DNA of 64,000 nt from Acidobacteriota bacterium (GCA_020850715.1 JADZED010000039.1:26776-90775); one strand, 5' to 3'; positions 1-10,250 are shown, numbered from the stretch's first letter. Notes: generated from the sequence alone by a model not told the origin. Made by a program: numbers and translations.

Positions 1-479
1 AAACCGCTTGAGCTGCGAGAGGAGTCCTTCTTCGGGCACGAATCCTTCCAACGGCCGGCGGGGTTAGCTGTCGGGCTCGGACTCGGAAGTGTCCTACGGC
101 GTCGCGCCGGCCGGTACAGCCCGCGCGGCCGATACGCCCCAGATCTCCTGGTTCCCCCGCGCCCCGCGCAATGGCGGAGCTTGAGCCAAACGACGACGAT
201 ACGCTTGCCGCAATCGCCCTGTCAACGCCTCACCGCCCCGCCTCACCGCCCCCGGTAGTGGTCAAGTTTCACGCAGCCTCTGACACAGCGACACCAGATG
301 TCCAGACCGATGTCTCCTTTTCGCCGAGTTCATCGTCATCGAGCCAGAGACGTGAGCGTTGAGGGTGCCCAGCCCGGGGAAGACCCATCGCCGTACCGCT
401 TCGCCGCGCCATTCGGTCGACTACCAAACACGACGCGTACGCCGCGACCGCGGGCACAAGATATGGTATTGTTCGCGTG
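1..479. other. Left-edge stretch without a supported gene
   Basis: I see no convincing gene here. Plus frame 1 is open from base 1 to a TAG at 256-258, so the first 258 bases could be the 3' end of a gene that begins outside the window, but the translation is low-complexity and shows no domain. A 63-codon ORF at 171-362 ends in a poly-Ser run and has no Shine-Dalgarno. A TA-rich patch at about 460-472 just before the methyltransferase start may hold its -10 element; no good -35 is visible. Confidence 0.4.
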
Positions 480-1694
480 ATGCCGAGCAGAAATGGCGAA
501 GGTCTCTCGACGGTGGGGCTCTTCGCAGGGATCGGCGGCATTGAGCGGGGTTTAGAACTCGCGGGCCACCGCAACGTCCTTCTTTGCGAAATCGATCCCG
601 GCGCGCGGAAGGTCCTCGAACACCACTTCGACGCGAAGATCGAGCGCGACATCCGTCGCATGAGCGCGACGTTCCCGAAGGTCGACTTGATCGCCGCGGG
701 ATTCCCATGCCAGGACCTCAGCCAAGCGGGTGCGACCGCCGGAATCACTGGCAAGCAGTCGCGCCTTGTCGGCGAAATTTTCAAACGGCTAAGAAACAAG
801 AAGAGCGGTCCACGCTGGTTGTTGCTCGAGAATGTCCCGTTCATGTTGCAGCTCGAACGCGGCAGGGCGATGAGATACCTCGTCGACGAGCTCGAAAGTC
901 TTGGCTTCATGTGGGCGTATCGTATTGTCGACGCCCGCGCGTTCGGGATTCCGCAGCGTCGCCAGCGAGTTCTGCTGCTGGCGTCGAGGAGGGAAGACCC
1001 TCGGCCAGTACTGTTCGGATGCGAAGGCGGCGAGCATCTGGCGACCTTCTCGCCTGACCGTCTCTGCGGCTTCTACTGGACCGAGGGCCTGCGCGGGCTT
1101 GGCTGGGCGGTCGACGCCGTGCCGACACTGAAGGGCGGATCGACGATTGGCATCCCGTCGCCGCCGGCGATTTGGGATCCTCTCGACGGGTCGATCTCCA
1201 CTCCGGACATCCGTGACGCCGAACGGCTCCAAGGCTTGGAGCCGGATTGGACATGTTCGGCCCTGACAGATCGCGGCGTTCGCCGGGGCCATCGGTGGAA
1301 GCTCGTTGGAAACGCGGTCAGCGTGTCGGTCGCACGGTGGATTGGCGATCGCCTCGCGCTCCCACGTGGTGACATTCCGGCATGCGCCGCATTGCAGCGC
1401 GGTGTCGCGTGGCCCCGCGCTGCATGGGGCCACCAAGGCAAGGTGTATTCCGTTGACGTGTCGACTTGGCCCGCCAGAGAGCCGGCGATTCCCCTTCGAG
1501 AGTTTCTGCGGTTCCCACGCTCGCCGCTCTCTCACCGTGCTGCGGCAGGGTTTCTGAGCCGCGCGAAGGTGAGCGGCTTGCGCTTCGAAGATGGCTTCTT
1601 GAACGATGTAGGTCGGCACGTGGACCATATGGCCCGGTCCCATTCCACTCGACATGCCATCGAAGTCGCCGAAGAGCAACCAGCCTACGCCTGA
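480..1694 (+). CDS. DNA (cytosine-5)-methyltransferase of an R-M system
   Basis: Transfers a methyl group from SAM to C5 of cytosine in DNA. The ten-motif layout of the family is visible: motif I LFAGIGGIERG near residues 14-24, motif IV GFPCQDLSQAG with catalytic Cys77, motif VI ENVP (117-120), motif VIII QRRQRV (159-164), a short target-recognition region (about 170-245), motif IX RDAERLQG and motif X GNAVSVSVARWIG (277-289). About 115 residues follow motif X. The ATG at 480 directly follows a GTG at 477 that could also start translation; no Shine-Dalgarno is visible. It overlaps the putative restriction gene by 41 bases, and a Vsr nickase follows. GC is lower than in the flanking housekeeping genes, which suggests transfer. 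Confidence 0.93.
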   Translation: MPSRNGEGLSTVGLFAGIGGIERGLELAGHRNVLLCEIDPGARKVLEHHFDAKIERDIRRMSATFPKVDLIAAGFPCQDLSQAGATAGITGKQSRLVGEIFKRLRNKKSGPRWLLLENVPFMLQLERGRAMRYLVDELESLGFMWAYRIVDARAFGIPQRRQRVLLLASRREDPRPVLFGCEGGEHLATFSPDRLCGFYWTEGLRGLGWAVDAVPTLKGGSTIGIPSPPAIWDPLDGSISTPDIRDAERLQGLEPDWTCSALTDRGVRRGHRWKLVGNAVSVSVARWIGDRLALPRGDIPACAALQRGVAWPRAAWGHQGKVYSVDVSTWPAREPAIPLREFLRFPRSPLSHRAAAGFLSRAKVSGLRFEDGFLNDVGRHVDHMARSHSTRHAIEVAEEQPAYA

Positions 1695-2442
1695 CGGCGT
1701 CAAGGTGATCGCCGATGTGCTCGAGGCGTCAGCGCCGCGCCCCGAGCGATCGGACGCGGTAGGTGAGAAGAACCAATATGCGGTGCGATTCGCGGATCAC
1801 ATGGCCGCGCGAATTGCAGCCGATCTCTCGCCACGTCTGGGCGACATTCAAGCCACGACAAAGCGCAACGCGGGATCGGTTCGCGGCAAGAAGCAACTCG
1901 ACATCAATTTCAGCACGCCGCAGCTGGGGTTGGCGCTCGGAATCTCGCTGAAGTCCGTGCATCTCCGCGACGTCAAGGGCGCGGAACGGTACACGCACAA
2001 CATGAAGCGCAATGAAGAGGAGCTTCGCATCGAGGCGAGTGGTTACCATAAGCGGCAACCGTACGCAGTAATGATTGGCGTCTTGTTCCTTCCCTTCGAT
2101 AGCGCCGACGACGGGAAGAAGGACAACCCCTCTTCGTTTGGATCATGGGTTCGGCATCTTCGTCCGTATGCCGGCCGTGATGAACCGACAGACGAGATCG
2201 ACAGGTTCGAGAAGATCTACATCGCGCTATACGAACCAGACGGTACCGACCTCCGGTTCTTCGACGTCCAAAGGGACCCGCCCAAGAACGGACGGCCCGC
2301 AGAGCTGCTCGATTACGGCCAGTTTCTTGACGCGGTCTATCGCGAGTACCTGTGGCGGAACGAGGCGGATTTCAGGTGGGCCGAAGGTGAAGAAGAGCCG
2401 CTCGAGGTCGAAGAGTTCCCGTCCGACGACGAGGAGACCTGA
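1654..2442 (+). CDS. Putative type II restriction endonuclease partner of the methyltransferase
   Basis: I do not recognise a named family. Position is the main evidence: the gene overlaps the end of a 5mC methyltransferase and precedes vsr, the usual order of a type II R-M unit. Around residues 79-101 there is KKQLDINFS...GISLKS, where Asp83 and the Ser-Leu-Lys at 98-100 resemble the metal site of the PD-(D/E)XK nuclease fold with Ser in place of Asp/Glu. The C-terminus is very acidic (EEEPLEVEEF). Codon use and GC match the methyltransferase and differ from the flanking chromosome. No start other than the ATG at 1654 looks better. Restriction activity and the recognition site are inferred, not seen. 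Confidence 0.6.
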   Translation: MPSKSPKSNQPTPDGVKVIADVLEASAPRPERSDAVGEKNQYAVRFADHMAARIAADLSPRLGDIQATTKRNAGSVRGKKQLDINFSTPQLGLALGISLKSVHLRDVKGAERYTHNMKRNEEELRIEASGYHKRQPYAVMIGVLFLPFDSADDGKKDNPSSFGSWVRHLRPYAGRDEPTDEIDRFEKIYIALYEPDGTDLRFFDVQRDPPKNGRPAELLDYGQFLDAVYREYLWRNEADFRWAEGEEEPLEVEEFPSDDEET

Positions 2443-2470
2443 AGCTTCATCCGAACACGTGCGGCATCGT

Positions 2471-2866
2471 ATGCGAGTCACGCGTCGGCGTGACACTCCC
2501 GGCGAGCTCGCGCTCCGTTCGGCGTTGCGCGCGCTCGGGCTCCGTTATCGCGTGGACGTCGCGCTCACAGGCACGCGCCGCCGCGCAGACGTCGTGTTCC
2601 TGGGGGCAAGGGTCGCGGTGTTCGTCGATGGTTGTTTCTGGCACGGCTGTCCGGCCCACGGAACCTGGCCGAAGGCAAATGCCGCCTGGTGGCGCGAGAA
2701 GATCGAGGGCAACCGCCGCCGCGACCGCGATACCGACCGGCGCCTGAAGCGCGCCGGTTGGACGGTTCTTCGTTTCTGGGAGCACGAAGGCACGGCGGCG
2801 GCCGCGCGGGCTGTGGAGTCGGCGCTGCGACTCCGGGCGGACCGGCCAGGGCGCCGGGCCCTCTGA
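2471..2866 (+). CDS. vsr: Very short patch repair (Vsr) endonuclease
   Basis: Nicks next to the thymine of T:G mismatches produced by deamination of 5-methylcytosine, protecting the site methylated by the neighbouring methyltransferase. The 131-residue protein carries the family hallmark FVDGCFWHGC (residues 51-60, zinc/active-site Cys and His), an upstream Asp40 in TRRRADVVF aligned with the catalytic Asp of E. coli Vsr, and the C-terminal GWTVLRFWEHE helix/strand. The reading frame continues upstream, but family similarity begins just after the ATG at 2471 (RRRDTPGELALRSAL). It lies 28 bases after the putative restriction gene and reads as the third gene of the same unit. Confidence 0.92.
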   Translation: MRVTRRRDTPGELALRSALRALGLRYRVDVALTGTRRRADVVFLGARVAVFVDGCFWHGCPAHGTWPKANAAWWREKIEGNRRRDRDTDRRLKRAGWTVLRFWEHEGTAAAARAVESALRLRADRPGRRAL

Positions 2867-2998
2867 TCCACCGGCTCGCCGACCGTGGCCGTCCAGACGG
2901 ACGGCGCTCGCCGTCCATCCCGTCATTCCTGGCGACGTGTGCCACGGCTCTCTGCCCACAACCCGCGAACGCTCAGACGCACGCCGCTCGACGATTGG

Positions 2999-4429
<1,431 letters not shown>

Positions 4430-4463
4430 CGCTGCGCAATCCTACTGCAAGTTAGCCCTAGTC

Positions 4464-4492
4464 TTGACAGCGTAAGTGCCGATATCTATAGT
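4464..4492 (+). promoter_or_regulatory. Sigma-70-type promoter of the HU gene
   Basis: A consensus -35 TTGACA (4464-4469) is separated by exactly 17 bases from TATAGT (4487-4492, five of six consensus bases). Transcription would begin near 4499, giving a leader of about 20 bases before the ATG at 4521. It is the best-matching housekeeping promoter in the window. Confidence 0.85.
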
Positions 4493-4520
4493 AGTTACAC
4501 GCCAGTTGGAGACTCTAAGC

Positions 4521-4790
4521 ATGATCAAGGTCGACATCGTCAATGAAGTGTCGAAAATGGCGGACATCACCAAGGTCAAGGCCGAGGTGGCGGTCGACGC
4601 GGTGCTCGACGCGATGCGGACCTCGATGCAGCGCGGAGAACGCATCGAGCTCCGCGGTTTCGGGGTTTTCCAGGTCAAGCCGCGCAAGCGCGGCATCGGC
4701 CGCAACCCGCGCACCGGCAAGGAAGTGCGCATCCCGCCGGGGCGGACGATCCGCTTCAAGCCCGGCAAAGAGCTTCAGAACATCGGGTAA
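4521..4790 (+). CDS. HU/IHF-family histone-like DNA-binding protein
   Basis: Small dimeric nucleoid protein that bends DNA. The 89 residues show the whole fold: N-terminal helices (VDIVNEVSKMADITKVKAEV), the RGFGVFQVKPRKRG strand, the beta-arm tip RNPRTGKEVRIP whose proline intercalates in DNA, and FKPGKELQ at the end. I use the ATG at 4521, not an in-frame ATG at 4476, because the promoter at 4464-4492 puts the transcription start downstream of 4476 and family members begin at this Met. A GGAGAC sequence lies upstream. A weak 5-bp hairpin (4791-4804) directly follows the stop codon. Confidence 0.95.
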   Translation: MIKVDIVNEVSKMADITKVKAEVAVDAVLDAMRTSMQRGERIELRGFGVFQVKPRKRGIGRNPRTGKEVRIPPGRTIRFKPGKELQNIG

Positions 4791-4826
4791 CCCGGATCGC
4801 CGGGCTTCCGCGCTAGACTCGCTCTC

Positions 4827-5780
4827 TTGGATCCCTACGCAGCGGCGCCGCACGACCGCGTTCCGGCAGACCTCTGGCAGCCCCGCCCGAAATTCCGCGA
4901 TCGCGTCTGGCTGCACGTTCTGCTGTTCGCGCTGACCATCGCGGCGACGACCTTCGTGGGCGCGCTGCACTACGAGTCGTACCTCGCGGACTTCTCGCGC
5001 ACCGCGTCCCTGTTGACCATCCCGGCGCTTCTCCTCCGCGGCCTCTGGTACAGCGCCGCCATTCTCCTAATCCTCGGATGCCACGAGCTGGGGCACTATT
5101 TCGCGTGCCGCTATTATGACGTCGACGCTTCGCTCCCGTATTTCATCCCGGCCCCGCTGCCGTTGACCGGCACGCTCGGCGCCTTCATCCGCATCCGCGA
5201 ACCGATCCCGACCAAGCGCATGCTCTTCGACATCGGCATCGCCGGCCCGATTGCCGGCTTCCTCGTCGCCGTGCCGGTGCTCTTCATCGGCATCGCCATG
5301 TCGCACGTGGTGAAGCTGCCGGCCGAGTTCACCGGCCTCGAGCTCGGCGAGCCGCTGCTCTTCAAGCTGGCCTCGCAGATCCTCTGGGGCGCCATCCCCG
5401 ACGGCTACTCGCTGAACCTGCATCCGATGGCGTTTGCCGCCTGGTTCGGGCTGCTCGCCACGGCGCTCAACCTCTTTCCGATCGGGCAGCTCGACGGTGG
5501 CCACATCTCGTATGCCGTGCTCGGCCGCCGTTCCTCGCACGTCACGCTCGCCACGGTCCTGGTGGTCCTCGTCCTGAGCTACTTCGCGATCAGCTGGCGG
5601 GTCTGGGCGGCATTGATGGTGGTGATGCTGTTCGCCTTCGGACGGCACCATCCCCGGACGTTCGACGAGGAGGAGCCGCTCGATCGCCCGCGGATGTGGC
5701 TGGCGCTGTTCGCCCTGGCCATGTTCGTCGTGTGCTTCACGCCGGCGCCGATCGAGCCGATCGATCTCATACGGCGCTGA
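4827..5780 (+). CDS. Site-2-protease-like M50 membrane metalloprotease
   Basis: Integral-membrane zinc protease of the site-2 protease class, probably cleaving transmembrane substrates. HELGH (residues 86-90) supplies the zinc ligands and catalytic Glu, and a later NLFPIGQLDGGHISYA segment supplies the third ligand (LDGGH). At least six hydrophobic segments are visible. The LPYFIPAPLPLTGTLGAFIRI stretch after HELGH is typical of the archaeal/plant EGY-like branch of M50. No ATG is available; TTG at 4827 is the only plausible start and lies shortly after HU. Substrate unknown. No PDZ domain is present, unlike RseP. Confidence 0.85.
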   Translation: MDPYAAAPHDRVPADLWQPRPKFRDRVWLHVLLFALTIAATTFVGALHYESYLADFSRTASLLTIPALLLRGLWYSAAILLILGCHELGHYFACRYYDVDASLPYFIPAPLPLTGTLGAFIRIREPIPTKRMLFDIGIAGPIAGFLVAVPVLFIGIAMSHVVKLPAEFTGLELGEPLLFKLASQILWGAIPDGYSLNLHPMAFAAWFGLLATALNLFPIGQLDGGHISYAVLGRRSSHVTLATVLVVLVLSYFAISWRVWAALMVVMLFAFGRHHPRTFDEEEPLDRPRMWLALFALAMFVVCFTPAPIEPIDLIRR

Positions 5781-5829
5781 CGGGGTGCGGACGGTTCGAA
5801 TTCGAGGATGTGAGAGTGTGAAGAGTTGA

Positions 5830-5888
5830 GGACTGGAGCAGCGGCATGGCGGTGCAGGCATCAGGCCTGCCGCGAAGTCCTCCAGTCC
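5830..5888. terminator. Long inverted repeat at a convergent gene junction
   Basis: GGACTGGAG (5830-5838) and CTCCAGTCC (5880-5888) are perfectly complementary and enclose a second hairpin, GCAGGC (5854-5859) with GCCTGC (5865-5870). The element sits between the convergent ends of the M50 protease gene (5780) and priA (5911). It could act as a bidirectional terminator or be a REP-type element; there is no T tract. Confidence 0.55.
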
Positions 5889-5910
5889 GCCACGCCCTGC
5901 ATCCCCAGAT

Positions 5911-8259
5911 TCACGTGACGCTCTGCGGGTCCACGTCCACCACGGTCCTCCGTCCCAGATCCGGCCTGGCGGCGATCGCGGCCTGCAGCACCTCGCGCAT
6001 CAGCCGGCGGTTGCCGCCCTTCAGCAGAATCTGCACACGGTACTCGCCGCGCAGCCGAGAGAGAGCCGCCGGCGCCGGGCCGAGCACCCGCACGTGGCTG
6101 CCGGCAGCCTGGCGCACGCGCTCGGCAACGTCAGCGGCATCGTCCATTGCCGCGCCAAGGGTCTTCGCACGGACGATCGCATTGACGAGCGCGGTGAACG
6201 GCGGATAGCGCATCGCGCGGCGGAACGCGAGCTCGCGCTCGTAGAACGCCGGATAGTCCTGACGGCGCGCGAGCTGGATGCTGTAGTGGCCGGGATGGAG
6301 CGTCTGGACGATCGCTTCACCAGGCGCCGCCCCCCGCCCGGCGCGCCCGCAGACCTGCGTGAGCAGCTGGAACGTGCGCTCCGACGCTCGGAAGTCGGCG
6401 ACGCCGAGCCCCACGTCGGCCGAGACGACGCCGACCAGCGTCACGCGCGGAAAGTCGTGCCCCTTGGCGATCATCTGGGTGCCGACGAGCACGTCGATGG
6501 CGCCGTCTCGAAAGCGGGCGATCACGTCCAGCAGCGCACCTTTGCGGCGGATGGCGTCGCGGTCGAGCCGCGCGACGCGAGCGCCGGGGCAGGCGGCCCG
6601 CACCGCCGCCTCGACACGCTCGGTGCCGAAGCCGGCCTGCTCGAGGTAGGGCCCCGCGCAGTGCGGGCAGGCTGCCGGCACGCGCGCCGAGTAGTTGCAG
6701 TAGTGGCACCGGGCGCGCCGCGACGCGCCCTCGCCGTGCACGACGAGCGACACGCAGCAGTTCGGACAGTCGATGGTCCCGGCGCACTGGCGGCAGAAGA
6801 TCGCCGTCGCGAACCCGCGGCGGTTGAGGAGCACGAGCGACTGCTCGCGCCTGTCCTGCCGGTGGCGCAGCGCGGCGGCGAGCGCCCGGCTCAGGATCAC
6901 GCCGGCGCCGCCGGCCGCATATTCTTCGCGCATGTCGACCACCGCGACGCCGGCGAGCGGCCGGTCGAGCACGCGCCGTTCGAGCACGACCCGCTCGTAC
7001 TTGCCGCTCGTCGCGCGGTGATAGGTCTCCATCGATGGCGTCGCCGAGCCGAGGATGACGAGCGCGCCGGCGCGCTGGGCACGGACGATCGCCACGTCCC
7101 GGCCGTTGTAGCGGGGGCTCTCCTCCTGTTTGTACGAGCCATCGTGCTCCTCGTCGACGACGATCAGCCCGACGTCCTGCAGCGGCGCGAACACCGCCGA
7201 TCGCGTGCCCACGACGACGTCCACCTCGCCGCGGCGGATGCGCTGCCACTGATCGTGGCGCTCGCCGTCGGAGAGGCCGCTGTGCTGGATGGCGACGCGG
7301 CCGCCGAACGCGCCGCGCACGATCGCGGCCAGCGCCGGCGTGAGCGCGATCTCGGGCACGAGCATCAGGACCCGGCGTCCCCCATCCCGCACGCCGGCGG
7401 CGAGCCGCAGGTACAGCTCGGTCTTGCCGCTGCCGGTGACGCCGTGCACCAGCGCGACGCGGAACGCGCGCGCTTCCGCCAGCGCGCGCAGGCGCTCGAG
7501 CGCCCCGGCCTGTTCGCTCGTCAGCGGCCGCGTACCGCCGGCAGCGTCCGGCTGCACGCCGGCGTCCGCGCCCGCGGGAGGAACGCCGTCGCCGAACGGG
7601 TCGCGCTCCACCCGCGTCGCGGCGAACGCAATCAATCCGCGCCGGGCCAGCCGCGCGAGCGCGCCGGGGGCGAAACCGCGCGCGGCCAGCGCCGGCGTCG
7701 CGAGGCCTCCCGGGGCGTCGGCCAGCAGATCGAGGGTCGCGCGCTGTCCGGCCGTGAGCGTGAGGCGGGCGCCGCCGCGCCCGACCTGAGCGCGCGCACA
7801 GCCATCGCGACGCCCGCCGGGAGAGGCGCCGCCGCCGGGCGTCGCGCCGCGAAGCAGCTGGCGGCCTGCGGGGGTAATCGCCGCCACGCGGAGCGTCTTG
7901 TGCGCGTCCGCCCGGCCGCCGCGCGTCTTGGGCGGCAGAACCGCCAGGATCGCCTGCCCGGGGCCGGCGGCGTAATACTCCGCCGTCCAGCGCGCGAGGG
8001 CCACCACATCGGCCGGCACGAACGCGCGCTCGTCGAGCACGCGTTGGATCGGCTTGACGAGGGCGCCGGCGGGCGGCGGCTCTTCCGCGACGCTCACCAC
8101 GATGCCGGTGACGGTGCGCGGTCCGAGCGGTACGATGACGCGCGCGCCGACGTGGGGCAGCGGGCCGCCGGGCGGCGGCAGATAGGTCAGGAGATCGAGG
8201 CCGGGAACCGGAACGGCAACGCGAACCAGGGCGCTACGACTGGAGGAGGCGGCGCACAA
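5911..8259 (-). CDS. priA: Primosomal helicase PriA
   Basis: 3'-5' superfamily 2 helicase that restarts stalled replication forks. The 782-residue protein has an N-terminal DNA-binding region, the Walker A motif GVTGSGKTEL, the DEEHDGSYKQEE Walker B, a zinc-binding domain with four CxxC pairs (CRQCAGTIDCPNC and CHYCNYSARVPAACPHC), and helicase motifs GTQMIAKGHDFP and QVCGRAGRG. The 5' end overlaps the UDG gene by 26 bases, and both belong to the minus-strand run yicC-gmk-coaBC-UDG-priA. The region around residues 140-165 is a low-complexity Gly/Arg/Ala stretch between domains. Confidence 0.96.
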   Translation of the reverse strand: MCAASSSRSALVRVAVPVPGLDLLTYLPPPGGPLPHVGARVIVPLGPRTVTGIVVSVAEEPPPAGALVKPIQRVLDERAFVPADVVALARWTAEYYAAGPGQAILAVLPPKTRGGRADAHKTLRVAAITPAGRQLLRGATPGGGASPGGRRDGCARAQVGRGGARLTLTAGQRATLDLLADAPGGLATPALAARGFAPGALARLARRGLIAFAATRVERDPFGDGVPPAGADAGVQPDAAGGTRPLTSEQAGALERLRALAEARAFRVALVHGVTGSGKTELYLRLAAGVRDGGRRVLMLVPEIALTPALAAIVRGAFGGRVAIQHSGLSDGERHDQWQRIRRGEVDVVVGTRSAVFAPLQDVGLIVVDEEHDGSYKQEESPRYNGRDVAIVRAQRAGALVILGSATPSMETYHRATSGKYERVVLERRVLDRPLAGVAVVDMREEYAAGGAGVILSRALAAALRHRQDRREQSLVLLNRRGFATAIFCRQCAGTIDCPNCCVSLVVHGEGASRRARCHYCNYSARVPAACPHCAGPYLEQAGFGTERVEAAVRAACPGARVARLDRDAIRRKGALLDVIARFRDGAIDVLVGTQMIAKGHDFPRVTLVGVVSADVGLGVADFRASERTFQLLTQVCGRAGRGAAPGEAIVQTLHPGHYSIQLARRQDYPAFYERELAFRRAMRYPPFTALVNAIVRAKTLGAAMDDAADVAERVRQAAGSHVRVLGPAPAALSRLRGEYRVQILLKGGNRRLMREVLQAAIAARPDLGRRTVVDVDPQSVT

Positions 8260-8929
8260 GCTTCATATCTTCCCACACCTCGCGCTTCGACGACGGATTG
8301 CGCAGCAGGTACGCAGGATGAAACGTCGGGACGAGCGTCGCGCCGCGATACTCGAACGTGCGGCCGCGAAGCCGCGAGATCGGATCGTCGGTGGACAGCA
8401 GCGTCTGCGCGGCGAACTTGCCGAGCGCCACGATCACCTTCGGCCGCACCGACGCAATCTGGCGAAAGAGAAACGGCTCGCACTCCTGGACTTCGTCCGG
8501 CTCGGGATTCCGATTGCCCGGCGGCCGGCACTTGATCACGTTGGCAATGTAGACGTCGTCTCGGGCGAGGCCGATCGCCTCGATGATCTTCGTGAGGAGC
8601 TGCCCGGCACGCCCGACGAAGGGAATGCCCTGAACGTCTTCGTCGGCCCCGGGCGCTTCGCCGACGAACATCAGATCGGCGTTGGGGTTGCCGGCGCCGA
8701 AGACGATCTGCGTGCGCCCCAGCGTGTGGAGCTTGCAGCGGGTGCAGGGGCCGAGCGCGGAGAGGATGGTCGAGAGCGGTTCCAAGGGTGCCGGGGAGGT
8801 GCAGGGTTCCGAGCGTGCCGGTTCGAGCGCTTCAGGCGCGCGCCTGCGCCAGGCGGGATCGCGGCTGACGCCGGCGACGCCGAGCTCGGCGGCGAAGCGG
8901 AGGTGTTCGGCGAGCTGGTCGCGATCCAT
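8234..8929 (-). CDS. Type 4 uracil-DNA glycosylase (4Fe-4S family)
   Basis: Removes uracil from DNA arising by cytosine deamination. Four cluster-binding cysteines are visible (Cys62, Cys65 in CTRC; Cys134 in NVIKCRPPGNRNP; Cys150 in QECEPF). The active-site motif GEAPGADEDVQG starts at residue 90, and TFHPAYLLRNP near the C-terminus is the second catalytic motif. Residues 1-58 form an N-terminal extension with a Pro/Glu-rich low-complexity piece (EPARSEPCTSPAPLEPLS) encoded by degenerate GGCACCC-type repeats. The gene overlaps priA. In a high-GC organism with 5mC methylation, uracil and thymine mismatch repair are both represented in this window. Confidence 0.93.
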   Translation of the reverse strand: MDRDQLAEHLRFAAELGVAGVSRDPAWRRRAPEALEPARSEPCTSPAPLEPLSTILSALGPCTRCKLHTLGRTQIVFGAGNPNADLMFVGEAPGADEDVQGIPFVGRAGQLLTKIIEAIGLARDDVYIANVIKCRPPGNRNPEPDEVQECEPFLFRQIASVRPKVIVALGKFAAQTLLSTDDPISRLRGRTFEYRGATLVPTFHPAYLLRNPSSKREVWEDMKLVRRLLQS

Positions 8930-9011
8930 GAGAAATCAGTCCCCGGCGCTACGACGAACCTGCCTCACGGAAGGAGGCACACGGGCCCCGCCGCGGATCT
9001 CCGGCAGCGGG

Positions 9012-10250
9012 TCACCCGCGGTCGGGCTCGACGAATGGCTGCGGCGACGTCGCGGGCGTCCCGGCCAGCATCCGCTCCACGCGATCGAGGATCGCCGCGG
9101 CCACCCGATCCTTCCCCTGCAGCGGCAGCGGTGCCGCGCCGTCGGGGCCGATGATCGTCACCTCGTTGGAGTCCACGTCGAACCCGGCGTCGCTCCGCGA
9201 CACGTCGTTGGCCACGATGAGGTCGGCACGCTTGCGCGCCCGCTTGGCCGCCGCGCGCGCGAGCAGATCTCCGGTCTCCGCCGCGAAGCCGACGAGCACG
9301 GGTCCCCGCCCGGCCGCGACCCGCCGATTTCCGAGCTCCGCCAGGATGTCGGGCGTCGGGCGCAGCGCCAGCGTGATCGGGCCGTCCGTCTTCGCCATCT
9401 TCTGCCCCGCCGGTCCGGCCGGCGCGTAATCGGCGACGGCCGCTGCCATGATCACGACATCGGCATCGTCCGCCCGCGCCAGCACCTCGCGGTGCATCTC
9501 CGCCGCGCTGCGCACCCGCACGACCTCGCCCACCGGCGGCGGCGGGATCGCCGTCGGGCCGGCGACCAGCGCCACCTCGGCGCCGCGCCGTGCGGCTTCC
9601 GCCGCGATCGCGAAGCCCATGCGCCCGCTCGAGCGGTTGCCGATGAACCGTACCGGATCGATGTCCTCGAGCGTCGGCCCGGCGGTGACGAGCACCCGCC
9701 GGCCGCGGAGCGGCCCGGCAGGCTGGAGGATCGATTCGGCCGCGGCGACGATTTCCTCCGGCTCGGCGAGCCGCCCCTTGCCGATCCAGCCGCACGCCAG
9801 GTAGCCCTCGCCCGGCTCGACGAAGCGCACGCCGCGCGCGGCCAGCGCGTCGAGATTCTTCCGGACCGCCTCGTGCGCGAACATCTGGGAGTTCATCGAC
9901 GGCGCGAGGAGCACCGGCGCGCGCGTGGCGACGTAGAGCGTCGTCAGCGCGTCGTCGGCGATGCCGTTCGCCAGCTTGCCGATCGCGTTGGCCGTCGCCG
10001 GGGCGACGAGCAGGAGGTCGATGGTGGAGGCCAGCGCGATGTGCTCAATTCCGGCGTTCGCGCCCGGTTCGAACTGATCGAGCACGACCCGCCGCCGCGT
10101 GATCGCCTCGAAGGTGATCGGGCCGACGAACCTGGCCGCGGCGGCCGTCATCACGGCCACCACGTCGTGGCCGCGCTTCTGCAGCCCGCGCGCCACCTCC
10201 ACCGCCTTGTAGGCGCCGATGCCGCCGGTCACGCCGAGGGCGATCAACAT
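9012..10250 (-). CDS. coaBC: Bifunctional CoaBC: phosphopantothenoylcysteine synthetase/decarboxylase
   Basis: Carries out the two middle steps of coenzyme A synthesis: CTP-dependent coupling of 4'-phosphopantothenate to cysteine, then FMN-dependent decarboxylation. The N-terminal CoaC half has the flavoprotein start LIALGVTGGIGAYKA, the SMNSQM substrate motif and the PGEGYLACGWIGKGRL region containing the conserved Cys. The CoaB half begins around VLVTAGPTLEDIDPVRFIGNRSSG and contains the NDVSRSDAGFDVDSNEV motif. I take the ATG at 10250; the frame is open further upstream but unrelated. The gmk gene ends 35 bases away; rpoZ, often found between these two genes, is absent. Confidence 0.95.
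   Translation of the reverse strand: MLIALGVTGGIGAYKAVEVARGLQKRGHDVVAVMTAAAARFVGPITFEAITRRRVVLDQFEPGANAGIEHIALASTIDLLLVAPATANAIGKLANGIADDALTTLYVATRAPVLLAPSMNSQMFAHEAVRKNLDALAARGVRFVEPGEGYLACGWIGKGRLAEPEEIVAAAESILQPAGPLRGRRVLVTAGPTLEDIDPVRFIGNRSSGRMGFAIAAEAARRGAEVALVAGPTAIPPPPVGEVVRVRSAAEMHREVLARADDADVVIMAAAVADYAPAGPAGQKMAKTDGPITLALRPTPDILAELGNRRVAAGRGPVLVGFAAETGDLLARAAAKRARKRADLIVANDVSRSDAGFDVDSNEVTIIGPDGAAPLPLQGKDRVAAAILDRVERMLAGTPATSPQPFVEPDRG

Noticed and set aside
171..362. 63-codon ORF before the methyltransferase, considered as a control (C) protein
   Set aside because: No helix-turn-helix, ends in poly-Ser, and no ribosome-binding site.
6094..8535. 813-codon plus-strand ORF opposite priA and UDG
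   Set aside because: It mirrors priA codon structure and has Arg/Ala/Asp-rich composition with no domain; a shadow frame caused by high GC.
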